64,000 nt of DNA from Streptomyces aculeolatus (GTDB lineage: Bacteria > Actinomycetota > Actinomycetes > Streptomycetales > Streptomycetaceae), in the NCBI RefSeq assembly GCF_020400605.1, contig NZ_JAINRD010000008.1, forward strand, positions 1 to 64,000. The letters are read 5' to 3'. This document shows, one piece after another, positions 35,579 to 44,556 of the stretch. The position numbers and the translations under genes are program-made. A model generated the notes under the pieces. That model worked only from the letters and a program-made list of their open reading frames with translations. It did not search any database and was not told the origin of the DNA. Every line of letters starts with the position of its first letter. Position 1 is the first letter of the stretch.

Positions 35579-37288
35579 TCACTTGTACATGGTCTGGTTC
35601 ATGGTTCCGGGGGCGTACGCGTCCGGGTCGACCCAGACGTTGACGAGCGACGGCTTGCCGGACTCGCGGGCGCGGCGCAGCGCGGGGCCGATGTCGGCGG
35701 GGTCGCGGACCTCTTCGCCGTGGCCGCCGAGCATGCGCGCGAACTCGTCGTACGGGACGTCGCCGAGGGTGTTGCCGACGCGCTCCCGCTCGACGCCGTA
35801 CTTGGCGGCCTGGCCGTAGCGGATCTGGTTCATCGAGGAGTTGTTGCCGACGATGCCGACGAACGGCAGGTCGTAGCGGACGAGGGTCTCGAAGTCCCAG
35901 CCGGTGAGCGAGAAGGCGCCGTCGCCGAAGAGGGTGACGACCTCCTTGTCGGGCCTGGCCTGCTTGGCGGCGAGCACGAAGGGCACGCCGACGCCGAGGG
36001 TGCCCAGCGGCCCGGGGTCCATCCAGTGGCCGGGGCTGCGGGGCTGGACGACCTGGCCGGAGAAGGTGACGATGTCGCCGCCGTCGCCGATGTAGATGGA
36101 GTCCTCCGTAAGGAAGTCGTTGATCTCGCTGACCAGCCGGTACGGATGGATGGGCGAGGCGTCCGAGGTGAGCTGCGGCAGCCGCTTGGCGCGCGCCTTC
36201 TCCTCGACCGCGCGCAGTTCCTCCAGCCACTCCTTGCGCTTGGCCGCGCCGCCGTTGAGGCGGCCGGACGCGGCCTGCGCGGTGGCGGCGAGGACGAGTC
36301 CGGCGTCGCCGACGATGCCGAGGTCGATGTCGCGGTTCTTGCCGACGGTGCGGTAGTCGAGGTCGACCTGCACGACGGTCGCGGTCGGGGAGAGCCGCCT
36401 GCCGTAGCCCATCCGGAAGTCGAAGGGCGTGCCGACGATGACGATGAGGTCGGCCTCGGTGAAGGCGTAGCGGCGGGAGAGCTGGAAGTGGTGCGGGTCG
36501 CCGGGCGGCAGGGTGCCGCGGCCGGCGCCGTTCATGTACGCGGGCACGTTGAGGGCGCGGACGAAGTCGACGGCGGCGGCGGTGCCGCGGGTCGTCCAGA
36601 CCTGGCTGCCGAGCAGCACGGCCGGCTTCTCTGCGTGCACGAGGAGGTCGGCGAGCCGCTCGACGGCCGCGGGGTCGCCGGCGCTGCGGGTGGAGGCGCG
36701 GTAGTGGCCGGCGCGGGGTATGCGCGCGGTGTCCGCGGGGACCTTGGCGTCGAGTACGTCGCGCGGGATCTCCAGGAACGAGGGCCCGGGGGCGCCGTGG
36801 TAGCACTCCCGGAAGGCCATGGAGACCATGTCCGCGACGCGCGCGGTGTGCGGGACGGTGGCGGCGAACTTGGTGATCGGCGCCATCATGTCCACGTGCG
36901 GGAGGTCCTGCAGCGAGCCCATCTTGTGCTGGGTCAGGGCCCCTTGGCCGCCGATGAGCAGCATGGGGCTCTCGGCGCGCAGGGCGTTGGCCACGCCGGT
37001 GACCGCGTCGGTGGTGCCGGGGCCCGCCGTGACGACCGCGCAGCCGGGCCTGCCGGTGAGCCGGGCGTACCCGTCGGCGGCGTGCGCGGCCACCTGTTCG
37101 TGCCGTACGTCGACGACCTCGATGCCCTCGTCGACGCAGCCGTCGTAGATGTCGATGATGTGGCCGCCGCAGAGCGTGTAGATGACCTCGACGCCCTCTG
37201 ACTTGAGCGCCTTGGCCACGAGGTGGCCGCCGGAGATGTGGTCGGGGTCTCCGGGGGTGCCGGGGGTGCCGGATGTGCCGTCGGACAT
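35579..37288 (-). CDS. ThDP-dependent enzyme in the oxalyl-CoA decarboxylase position
   Basis: 569 residues, three-domain acetolactate-synthase fold. The catalytic Glu 64 is in DVRHEQVAAHAADGYAR; the ThDP-Mg site is GDGAFSLTGWDFETL followed by VGNNSSMNQ. By context it should decarboxylate oxalyl-CoA to formyl-CoA. However, the loop that carries the Tyr-Glu pair of Oxalobacter Oxc (sequence YEEMD as I recall) reads LPHVD here at 129-133. It may be a divergent oxalyl-CoA decarboxylase, a 2-hydroxyacyl-CoA lyase or another ThDP lyase. Start ATG 37288 heads a four-gene operon and diverges from the SucC-like gene. Confidence 0.75.
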   Translation of the reverse strand: MSDGTSGTPGTPGDPDHISGGHLVAKALKSEGVEVIYTLCGGHIIDIYDGCVDEGIEVVDVRHEQVAAHAADGYARLTGRPGCAVVTAGPGTTDAVTGVANALRAESPMLLIGGQGALTQHKMGSLQDLPHVDMMAPITKFAATVPHTARVADMVSMAFRECYHGAPGPSFLEIPRDVLDAKVPADTARIPRAGHYRASTRSAGDPAAVERLADLLVHAEKPAVLLGSQVWTTRGTAAAVDFVRALNVPAYMNGAGRGTLPPGDPHHFQLSRRYAFTEADLIVIVGTPFDFRMGYGRRLSPTATVVQVDLDYRTVGKNRDIDLGIVGDAGLVLAATAQAASGRLNGGAAKRKEWLEELRAVEEKARAKRLPQLTSDASPIHPYRLVSEINDFLTEDSIYIGDGGDIVTFSGQVVQPRSPGHWMDPGPLGTLGVGVPFVLAAKQARPDKEVVTLFGDGAFSLTGWDFETLVRYDLPFVGIVGNNSSMNQIRYGQAAKYGVERERVGNTLGDVPYDEFARMLGGHGEEVRDPADIGPALRRARESGKPSLVNVWVDPDAYAPGTMNQTMYK

Positions 37289-37335
37289 GGGGAGTTCAGT
37301 CCCTTCACCGGTGCGTTCGCTGTCACTCTGTACAT

Positions 37336-37363
37336 TGCATACAGGACACGAATACTGTATGCA
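37336..37363. promoter_or_regulatory. GntR operator candidate, sites C and D (divergent oxalate promoters)
   Basis: TGCATACAG (37336-37344) and CTGTATGCA (37355-37363) are perfect 9-bp inverted repeats 10 bp apart in the 165-bp divergent gap between the ThDP-enzyme gene and the SucC-like gene. A third element CTGTA (37328-37332) pairs with TACAG (37340-37344). Aligned with sites A and B they give TTGYMTACAGT. Confidence 0.55.
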
Positions 37364-37453
37364 GACGGTTATCCCGCATCGGTGAGTCGATGTCCAGGGG
37401 GCGTGCACCGGAAATCTCCAAGTCGGCTGCGACCAAGGGAAGGTGCCCTTGAG

Positions 37454-38587
37454 ATGGATCTGTTCGAGTACCAGGCGCGGGAGTTGTTCCGCCGGCACGG
37501 CGTCCCCGTGCCCGACGCGGCGGTGGCCTCCGACCCGGCGGGCGTCCGGGCGGCGGCCCGGGTGCTGGGGGGCGGGACGGTGGTCAAGGCCCAGGTGAAG
37601 ACGGGTGGCAGGGGCAAGGCGGGCGGAGTGCGGCTCGCCGCCGACCCCGCGGCGGCCGAGGCCGCGGCGCGGGACATCCTCGGCATGGACGTCAAGGGCC
37701 ACCGGGTGGGCAGGGTGATGGTCGCGAAGACCGCCGACGTCGCCCGGGAGTTCTACGTCGCGTACCTGCTGGACCGCGCCGCGGGCACGTTCCTGGCGAT
37801 GGCCTCGGCCGAGGGCGGCATGGACGTCGAGGAGGTCGCGGCGTTGCGGCCCGAGGCGCTGGCCCGGATCCCGGTGGACCCCGGGGAGGGCGTCACCGAG
37901 GCCGTGGCGCGGCGGATCGCCGCCGCGGGCGGGCTGCCCGCGGCGGCCGTGCCCGTGCTGGTGGCGCTCTGGGAGGTGTGCACGGCCGAGGACGCGCTGC
38001 TGGTCGAGGTCAACCCGCTGGTCACGACCGCCGACGGCGCCGTCCTGGCGCTGGACGGCAAGGTGACGCTGGACGACGGCGCCCGCTTCCGGCACCCGGA
38101 GCACGCGGCGTACGACGAGCCGGAGGAGGGCGGCTCGCTGGAGGCCGCCGCCCGTGCGAAGGGTCTCAACTACGTCAAGCTCGACGGCCGGGTGGGCATC
38201 GTCGGCAACGGCGCGGGGCTCGTCATGTCGACCCTCGACGTGGTCGCCAGGAACGGCGCCGCGCCCGCCAACTTCCTCGACATCGGCGGCGGCGCCTCCG
38301 CGGACGTCATGGCCGACGGCCTCGGCGTGATCCTCGCCGACCCGGACGTGGCGTCCGTCTTCGTCAACGTCTTCGGCGGCATCACCGCCTGCGACGCGGT
38401 CGCCGACGGCATCGTGCAGGCGCTGGAGCGGATCGAGCTGACCCGGCCGCTGGTGGTCCGGCTCGACGGCAACAGCGCCGAGCGCGGCCGGCGGATCCTC
38501 GCCGCCGCCGGGCACCCCCTGGTCACCCAACTGGACACGATGGACGGCGCCGCCGCGCGGGCCGCGTCCGTCCCGGCAAGGAGCTGA
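37454..38587 (+). CDS. SucC-like ADP-forming acyl-CoA ligase beta subunit
   Basis: 377 residues from ATG 37454. ATP-grasp features: MDLFEYQARELFRRHGVPVP, VVKAQVKTGGRGKAGGV, LLVEVNPLVTTADG and the SucC ending FVNVFGGITACDAVADGI. A housekeeping sucC would normally not lie in an oxalate island, so this is probably a specialised ligase (malate, glyoxylate-derived acids or oxalate). It is first of a four-gene plus-strand unit with sucD-like, carbonic anhydrase and aldehyde dehydrogenase genes. Confidence 0.85.
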   Translation: MDLFEYQARELFRRHGVPVPDAAVASDPAGVRAAARVLGGGTVVKAQVKTGGRGKAGGVRLAADPAAAEAAARDILGMDVKGHRVGRVMVAKTADVAREFYVAYLLDRAAGTFLAMASAEGGMDVEEVAALRPEALARIPVDPGEGVTEAVARRIAAAGGLPAAAVPVLVALWEVCTAEDALLVEVNPLVTTADGAVLALDGKVTLDDGARFRHPEHAAYDEPEEGGSLEAAARAKGLNYVKLDGRVGIVGNGAGLVMSTLDVVARNGAAPANFLDIGGGASADVMADGLGVILADPDVASVFVNVFGGITACDAVADGIVQALERIELTRPLVVRLDGNSAERGRRILAAAGHPLVTQLDTMDGAAARAASVPARS

Positions 38588-38592
38588 TCCGC

Positions 38593-39468
38593 ATGGCAGT
38601 CTTCCTCACCGCGGCGAGCAAGGTCGTGGTCCAGGGCATGACCGGCGCCGAGGGCCGCAGGCACACCCGGCGGATGCTGGCGTCCGGCACCGCCGTCGTC
38701 GGCGGCGTCAACCCGCGCAAGGCGGGCACGAGTCTGGCGTTCGACGGCCGGGAGGTCCCGGTCCACGGCTCCGTCAAGGAGGCCGTCGCCGCCACCGGCG
38801 CGGACGTCTCGGTCGTCTTCGTACCGCCGCCGTACGTCAAGGACGCCGTCGGCGAGGCGGTCGACGCCGGGCTCGGGCTGGTCGTCGTCATCACCGAGGG
38901 CGTCCCCGTCCACGACACCGTCGCCTTCCGGGCCCGCGCCGAGGCCGCGGGCGTACGGCTCGTCGGCCCCAACTGTCCCGGGCTGATCTCCCCAGGCCTG
39001 TCCAACGCGGGCATCATCCCCGCCGACATCACGGGGCCCGGCCGGATCGGGCTGGTGTCGAAGTCCGGCACGCTCACCTACCAGCTGATGTACGAGCTGC
39101 GCGACCTCGGCTTCTCCACCTGCGTCGGCATCGGCGGCGACCCGGTCGTCGGCACCACCCACATCGACTGCCTGCGCGCCTTCGAGGCCGACCCGGAGAC
39201 CGAACTCGTCGTGATGATCGGCGAGATCGGCGGCGACGCCGAGGAGCGGGCCGCCGACTTCATCAAGGCCAACGTGACCAAGCCGGTCGTCGGCTACGTC
39301 GCCGGCTTCACCGCCCCCGAGGGCAGGACCATGGGCCACGCCGGCGCCATCGTCTCCGGCTCGACGGGCACGGCCCAGGCGAAGAAGGAAGCGCTGGAGG
39401 CCGCGGGCGTGAAGGTCGGCACCACCCCGTCGGAGACGGCGCGGCTGGCCCGCGAGGCCCTCGGGTGA
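38593..39468 (+). CDS. SucD-like acyl-CoA ligase alpha subunit
   Basis: 291 residues. CoA-binding domain TAASKVVVQGMTGAEGRRHT, then GPNCPGLISPG, GLVSKSGTLTYQL, and the phosphorylated His in MGHAGAIVSG near residue 245. It starts 5 bp after the SucC-like stop, and its TGA overlaps the GTG of the carbonic anhydrase. It pairs with the SucC-like subunit to make an acyl-CoA at the expense of a nucleotide triphosphate, or the reverse. Confidence 0.87.
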   Translation: MAVFLTAASKVVVQGMTGAEGRRHTRRMLASGTAVVGGVNPRKAGTSLAFDGREVPVHGSVKEAVAATGADVSVVFVPPPYVKDAVGEAVDAGLGLVVVITEGVPVHDTVAFRARAEAAGVRLVGPNCPGLISPGLSNAGIIPADITGPGRIGLVSKSGTLTYQLMYELRDLGFSTCVGIGGDPVVGTTHIDCLRAFEADPETELVVMIGEIGGDAEERAADFIKANVTKPVVGYVAGFTAPEGRTMGHAGAIVSGSTGTAQAKKEALEAAGVKVGTTPSETARLAREALG

Positions 39469-39899
39469 CCGGCACCGAGGACCTCCTCGCCCGGCGGCGG
39501 GGCGCGGCGGCCCGCGTCCCCCTCGATCCGGGCGCCAGGTCGCCGGCCAGCGGGGTCGCCGTACTCGCCTGCATGGACGCCCGGCTGGGCGTGGAGGCCA
39601 TGTTCGCGCTGCGGCCGGGCGACGCCCACGTCATCCGCAACGCGGGCGGCTGCGTCACCCCCGACGCACTCGACTCCCTGCGGCTGAGCCAACTGCGCGG
39701 CGGCACCCGCGAGGTGGTGCTCGTGCACCACGAGGACTGCGCGGCGCTCGACGACCCGGCCGGCGACCTCGTGCGCTGCCTCGAACTGCTCGCGGAGAGC
39801 CCCCGGCTGCCCCACAGGGACGTGGTGCGCGGCTTCCTCTACACGCGCGGCGGCGAACTGCGCGAAGTCCGCCCCCGACGAGCGGAGACACCCTCGTGA
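39465..39899 (+). CDS. Small beta-carbonic-anhydrase-family protein
   Basis: 144 residues, GTG start. Zinc residues of the beta class are visible: Cys 36 and the Asp 38-Arg 40 dyad in ACMDARLG, then His 89 and Cys 92 in HHEDC. IRNAGG (58-62) is also diagnostic. It is short for the family. Both the decarboxylase and formate dehydrogenase of this island release CO2, so CO2/bicarbonate conversion makes sense here. GTGA overlaps couple it to sucD-like upstream and aldehyde dehydrogenase downstream. Confidence 0.82.
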   Translation: MTGTEDLLARRRGAAARVPLDPGARSPASGVAVLACMDARLGVEAMFALRPGDAHVIRNAGGCVTPDALDSLRLSQLRGGTREVVLVHHEDCAALDDPAGDLVRCLELLAESPRLPHRDVVRGFLYTRGGELREVRPRRAETPS

Positions 39900-41431
39900 C
39901 CCTCATCCTCAAGCCCGGCACGGCCTGGCCGGACGCCTGGGCGCGCTGCCGCGCGGCGGCGCCCGAGGCGTTCGGCGACGAGCGCGTGCTGAACCTGTGG
40001 AACGGCGTCTGGACGGCCGACGGCCGCCCGCTGCCGGCCACGTCGCCGGTGGACGGCACCCCGATCGCCGGACCGCCCCGGCTGGACGCGGCCACCGCGC
40101 ACGCCGCGGTACGCACCGCTCTGGACGCGCACCGGAGCTGGCGGCACGTGCGGCTCGCGGAGCGCAAGGCGCGGGTGTCGGCGGCGCTGGACGCCATCGA
40201 GGAGCACCGCGACCTGCTCGCGCTGCTCCTCGTCTGGGAGATCGGCAAGCCCTGGCGGCTGGCCACGGCCGACGTGGACCGCGCCGTGGACGGCGTGCGC
40301 TGGTACGTCGGGGAGATCGACGGCATGCTCGCCGGCCGCACTCCCCTGCCGGGGCCGGTGAGCAACATCGCGAGCTGGAACTACCCGATGAGCGTGCTGA
40401 TGCACGCCATGCTCGTCAGCACCCTGGCGGGCAACGCGGCGATCGCCAAGACCCCGAGCGACGGCGGGGTGGCGTGCCTGACCCTGGCCTGCGCGCTCGC
40501 GGTACGCGCGGGCCTGCCGCTGACGCTGGTCTCGGGCGGCGGCGGCGAGCTGTCCGGGGCGCTGGTGCGGGCACCGGAGCTGGGCTGCGTGTCCTTCGTC
40601 GGCGGGCGCGACACCGGCGGCCGGGTGGCCGCCGCGCTGGCCGGCCTGGACAAGCCGCACGTGCTGGAGCAGGAGGGGCTGAACTGCTGGGGGGTGTGGA
40701 ACTACTCGGACTGGCCGGCGCTCACCGCACAGGTGCGCAGGACCTTCGACTACGCCAAGCAGCGCTGCACCGCCTACCCCCGGTTCGTCGTCCAGCGCGC
40801 CGCCTTCGCCGACTTCCTGGCGGCGTACCTGCCGGCGGTCGCCTCCGTGCGCGTCGGCCACCCGCTGGCCGTGGCCCGGCCCGGCGACCCGCTGCCGGAG
40901 CTGGACTTCGGGCCGCTGATCAACGCCGCCAAGGCCAAGGAGCTGGCGGACCTCGTGGCGCACGCGGTGGACCGGGGCGCGGTGCCGCTCCACCGGGGGC
41001 GGCTCGCGGACGCGCACCTGCTGCCGGGCCAGGACACCTCCGCGTATCTCGCGCCGGTGACCCTGCTCGACCCGCCGGCCGCCTCGCCGCTGCACCACGC
41101 GGAGCCGTTCGGCCCGGTCGACTCGATCGTGCCGGTGGACACCGAGGCGGAGCTGCTGGCGGCGATGAACGCCTCCAACGGCGCTCTGGTCGCCACCCTC
41201 TCCTGCGACGACCCCGAGTTCTACGACCGGGTGGCGCCGCAGATACGGGCGTTCAAGACCGGCCGCAACGCGCCGCGTTCGCGCGGGGACCGGGCCGAGC
41301 TGTTCGGCGGCGCCGGCGCCTCGTGGCGCGGCGCGTTCGTCGGCGGGCACCTTCTGGTGCACGCGTTCAGCGAGGGCGCGGCGGCCGAACGGCCGCCGGG
41401 CAACTTCCCCGATTATCAGCTCATGCCCTGA
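39896..41431 (+). CDS. Aldehyde dehydrogenase family protein (divergent)
   Basis: 511 residues, GTG start overlapping the carbonic anhydrase stop. Catalytic Cys 291 lies in KQRCTAYPR, Asn 162 in IASWNYPM and Glu 258 in VLEQEGLN, where most members read LELGG. The NAD fold motif FVGGRDTGG is present. The changed Glu region suggests an unusual substrate or acylating chemistry. As the last gene of a CoA-ligase unit beside oxalate genes, interconversion of glyoxylate and oxalate or oxalyl-CoA is a reasonable guess. Confidence 0.82.
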   Translation: MTLILKPGTAWPDAWARCRAAAPEAFGDERVLNLWNGVWTADGRPLPATSPVDGTPIAGPPRLDAATAHAAVRTALDAHRSWRHVRLAERKARVSAALDAIEEHRDLLALLLVWEIGKPWRLATADVDRAVDGVRWYVGEIDGMLAGRTPLPGPVSNIASWNYPMSVLMHAMLVSTLAGNAAIAKTPSDGGVACLTLACALAVRAGLPLTLVSGGGGELSGALVRAPELGCVSFVGGRDTGGRVAAALAGLDKPHVLEQEGLNCWGVWNYSDWPALTAQVRRTFDYAKQRCTAYPRFVVQRAAFADFLAAYLPAVASVRVGHPLAVARPGDPLPELDFGPLINAAKAKELADLVAHAVDRGAVPLHRGRLADAHLLPGQDTSAYLAPVTLLDPPAASPLHHAEPFGPVDSIVPVDTEAELLAAMNASNGALVATLSCDDPEFYDRVAPQIRAFKTGRNAPRSRGDRAELFGGAGASWRGAFVGGHLLVHAFSEGAAAERPPGNFPDYQLMP

Positions 41432-41555
41432 TGAACGCGCGTAACACGGATTGAACGGCTCATCACAGGCGCGCAGTTGCAACTTGGCATGGACATGGGT
41501 TTCAGGGGGCAGGGTGTGGTTACCACTCGGTACAACCTCACCCCCAGGGGGTTCC

Positions 41556-42371
41556 ATGAGAACTGCCCGGCCCTTGCGGCTCCTGCTGGGCTTCCTCGTC
41601 GCCACCACCGTGGCGCTGCTCGGCAGCGTGCCGGCCCATGCCGGTGAACCCGCGAACGCCGCCGCCGCCGAGAACTACGTCGCGCTCGGCGACTCCTACG
41701 CCTCCGGCGTGGGCGCCGGCTCGTACGACTCCGGCAGCGGCGACTGCAAGCGCAGCAACAACGCCTACCCGGTGCTGTGGAAGAACGCGCACGCCCCGGC
41801 GTCCTTCTCCTTCACCGCCTGCTCCGGCGCCCGTACGGGCGACGTCATCAACAACCAGCTCGGCCCGCTCAACTCCTCCACCTCCCTCGTTTCCATCAGC
41901 ATCGGCGGCAACGACGCGGGCTTCGCCGATGCCATGACCACCTGTGTGCTCCAGGGCGAGTCGGCCTGTATCAACCGCATCAACCAGGCGCGCACCTATA
42001 TCTCAGGCACCCTGCCCGGACGGCTGGACGCGGCGTACGACGCGATCTCCGCCCGCGCTCCCAACGCGCAGGTCGTCGTGCTCGGCTACCCGCGGATGTA
42101 CAAGCTCAACGGCGGCTGCATCTTCGGCCTCAGCGAGCGCTCCCGGACCGCCATCAACGGCGCCTCGGACCTGCTGAGCGACGTCACCGCCAAGCGCGCG
42201 GCCGACCACGGCTTCGCGTACGGCGACGTCCGGCCGACGTTCTCCGGGCACGAGATCTGCTCGGACAGCGAGTGGCTGCACAGCGTCACCTTCCCCATCG
42301 GTGACTCGTACCACCCGACGGCGGCCGGCCAGTCCGGCGGCTACTACCCCGTGTTCAACGCCCTGGGCTGA
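41556..42371 (+). CDS. Secreted SGNH/GDSL esterase
   Basis: 271 residues. Signal peptide about 1-29 ending AHA. SGNH blocks: ALGDSYASG (Ser), GGND, and DSYHPTAAG with the Asp/His. Six cysteines in the mature part suggest three disulfides, as in Streptomyces extracellular esterases. Preceded by 124 bp of non-coding DNA in which I find no convincing promoter hexamers. Its end overlaps the convergent glpD-like gene by 17 bp. Confidence 0.9.
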   Translation: MRTARPLRLLLGFLVATTVALLGSVPAHAGEPANAAAAENYVALGDSYASGVGAGSYDSGSGDCKRSNNAYPVLWKNAHAPASFSFTACSGARTGDVINNQLGPLNSSTSLVSISIGGNDAGFADAMTTCVLQGESACINRINQARTYISGTLPGRLDAAYDAISARAPNAQVVVLGYPRMYKLNGGCIFGLSERSRTAINGASDLLSDVTAKRAADHGFAYGDVRPTFSGHEICSDSEWLHSVTFPIGDSYHPTAAGQSGGYYPVFNALG

Positions 42372-43941
42372 CCGCCCCTGGCACCGCGGAGAGCACCTCG
42401 CGGGCGGCCGCCACCGCGGCCGCCCGCTCCGCCGCGACCAGCCCCAGCCGGGTGCGCCGGTCCAGCAGGTCGCCCTCGTCGAGGGCGCCTTCGTGGCGTA
42501 CGGCCCAGGCCAGCTCGGCGCCGGTGACCGGGTACCCCGGGACGACCGGCGCGGCGAGCGCCGGCTCGGCGGCGGCCAGCGCCTGCACCGCCGGCGCCTC
42601 CGTCCCGTAGCGCTGCACCAGCCGGCGCGGCGCGTCGAGCCCGGCCAGTTCCGCCGCGGGCGCGGCGCCGACGAGCGGCAGCCGGGCGGTGCGGCAGGGA
42701 CCCGCCGTCAGCCCCGCACCGGCCACGGCCGAGTCGACGGCGTCCTCGGCCATCCGCCGGTACGTCGTCAACTTGCCGCCGACGACGGTGACCACGCCGT
42801 CCGGCGAGGTGAGGACCGCGTGCCGGCGGGAGAGGTCTGCGGTGCTGCCGCCGCTCTCCAGCAGCGGGCGCAGCCCGGCGAACGCGCCGACGACGTCCGA
42901 CCTGCGCACCGGCACGTCGAGCGCGGAGTCCAGGACGTCCAGCAGGAAGCCCACGTCCGTCTCCGGCGCCGCCGGCACGTCCGGCACCTCGCCGTCGACC
43001 GGCTCGTCGGTCAGCCCCACGTACACCCGGCCGTCGTCCTGCGGCAGCACCAGCGCGAACCGGCCGGTCGCCCCGGGGATCGGGATGTGCACCCCGGCCC
43101 CGCCGGGCTGGCGCCCCATCCCCAGCGCCTCGGCGCGCAGCACCAGGTGCGTACCGCGCGACGGGCGCAGCCGCACGCCGGGCACCAGCGAACCGGCCCA
43201 CACCCCGGCCGCGTTGACCACCGCGCGGGCCCGGATTCGCAGCCCCTCCCCCGTCGTCCCGTCGCGGACGACCGCGCCGGAGCCGGTCAGCTCCACCGCC
43301 CGCACCCGGGTCAGCACCCGGGCGCCGTACCCCGCGGCCGTCCGCGCCACGGCCGTCACCAGCCGGGCGTCGTCGGACAGCTGCCCGTCCCAGGACAGCA
43401 GCCCGCCGCGCAGCCCGTACCGCCGCAGTCCGGGCACGAGTTGGCCGGTCTCCACCGCGGAGAGCCGGCGGGGCGCGGGCAGCGCGGCGCGCGAGGTGCG
43501 CGCGGCGGCGCGCAGCAGGTCGCCGGAGCGCAGCCCGGCCCAGGCGACGGCGGCCTGGGCGCGGGAGGTCAGCGGGGTGAGCGGGATGACGAACGGCTGG
43601 GCGTGCACGAGGTGCGGCGCGATGCGCTCCAGCAGCGCGCCGCGCTCCACCGCGCACTCGCGGGCGATGCCGACCTGCCCCGAGGCCAGGTAGCGCAGCC
43701 CGCCGTGGATGAGCTTGCTGCTCCAGCGCGACGTGCCGAACGCCAGGTCGTGCGCGTCGATCGCGGCGACGGAGAGCCCGCGCGCGGCGGCGTCCAGCGC
43801 GACCCCGGCGCCGGTGGCGCCGAGCCCGACGACCAGCAGGTCGACCCGCTCGCCGGCGGCCAGCCCGGCCAGCTCGCGGGCGCGGCGGGGGGCGTTGAGG
43901 GAGAAGTCCCGGGGGGCGCGTCCGGTGTCCTGCACGGTCAT
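42355..43941 (-). CDS. glpD: FAD-dependent glycerol-3-phosphate dehydrogenase
   Basis: 528 residues. FAD motif VVGLGATGAGVALDAAARGL near 37-56, FGTSRWSSKLIHGGLRYLA, and VVGGKLTTYRRMAEDAVD in the C-terminal half are typical of GlpD. It oxidises glycerol-3-phosphate to DHAP at the membrane. It is not next to glpF/glpK but overlaps a TetR gene that diverges from an alkyl-DHAP-synthase-like gene. DHAP is the backbone for ether lipids, so this copy may serve lipid synthesis. Confidence 0.87.
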   Translation of the reverse strand: MTVQDTGRAPRDFSLNAPRRARELAGLAAGERVDLLVVGLGATGAGVALDAAARGLSVAAIDAHDLAFGTSRWSSKLIHGGLRYLASGQVGIARECAVERGALLERIAPHLVHAQPFVIPLTPLTSRAQAAVAWAGLRSGDLLRAAARTSRAALPAPRRLSAVETGQLVPGLRRYGLRGGLLSWDGQLSDDARLVTAVARTAAGYGARVLTRVRAVELTGSGAVVRDGTTGEGLRIRARAVVNAAGVWAGSLVPGVRLRPSRGTHLVLRAEALGMGRQPGGAGVHIPIPGATGRFALVLPQDDGRVYVGLTDEPVDGEVPDVPAAPETDVGFLLDVLDSALDVPVRRSDVVGAFAGLRPLLESGGSTADLSRRHAVLTSPDGVVTVVGGKLTTYRRMAEDAVDSAVAGAGLTAGPCRTARLPLVGAAPAAELAGLDAPRRLVQRYGTEAPAVQALAAAEPALAAPVVPGYPVTGAELAWAVRHEGALDEGDLLDRRTRLGLVAAERAAAVAAAREVLSAVPGAVSPGR

Positions 43942-44537
43942 GGCGAGAGCATCCTCTCCAGCACCCCGCGCAGCTCGCGCTCGAACGCGGCGGTGCCGAG
44001 GTCGGGGTCGTCCTCGTCGGTCATGGTGCGCATCGAGAAGGTGAAGGACTGCACGACGAGCAGCGCGGCCCTGGCCTGCCGCACCGCGTGCCCCTCGCGC
44101 ACGGAGCCGTCGGCGTGCCCCTTGCGCACGTCGTCGGCGATCAGGTCAAGCAGGACGTCCTGGCTGGCGCCGCGGCGGTCGAGCATGTACGGCAGCAGCA
44201 GTTCGGGGTCCACGTCGAGGATCTTGCGGAAGAGCGGGTGCGCGCGGAGCGCGCGCGAGCCCTCCGTGAGCCCCGCGACGAGCGTCTCGCGCGCGTTCGC
44301 CGCGCCGTCCGCGGCGGGGAGCGCCCCGCGCGCGACGTCGATCCACTCGCGCGTCATGAGATCGCCGACCAGCGACTGCACGTCGGGCCAGCGGCGGTAC
44401 AGCGTCATCCGCGACACGCCCGCGCGGCGGGCCACGTCCGTGAGCGTGGTGCGGCGCACGCCCACGGCCAGGACGCAGTCCCGCAGCGCGTCGAGCGCGA
44501 GGTCGTCCAGCGAGGGCTTGTGACGTTTCGACTTCAC
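43938..44537 (-). CDS. TetR-family regulator of the ether-lipid-type cluster
   Basis: 199 residues, GTG start. HTH: LDALRDCVLAVGVRRTTL, then VARRAGVSRMTLYRRWPD. It ends with the glpD start overlapping by 4 bp, and diverges from the FAD-enzyme gene across only 19 bp that contain a near-palindrome. It most likely controls both glpD and the divergent gene. Ligand unknown. Confidence 0.87.
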   Translation of the reverse strand: MKSKRHKPSLDDLALDALRDCVLAVGVRRTTLTDVARRAGVSRMTLYRRWPDVQSLVGDLMTREWIDVARGALPAADGAANARETLVAGLTEGSRALRAHPLFRKILDVDPELLLPYMLDRRGASQDVLLDLIADDVRKGHADGSVREGHAVRQARAALLVVQSFTFSMRTMTDEDDPDLGTAAFERELRGVLERMLSP

Positions 44538-44539
44538 CT

Positions 44540-44552
44540 GTCACAGTGTAAC
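44540..44552. promoter_or_regulatory. TetR operator candidate between glpD-tetR and the FAD enzyme
   Basis: GTCACA-G-TGTAAC, arms complementary at 5 of 6 positions, filling the 19-bp gap between divergent starts at 44537 and 44557. A bound regulator would cover both start codons. Confidence 0.45.
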
Positions 44553-44556
44553 GAGG

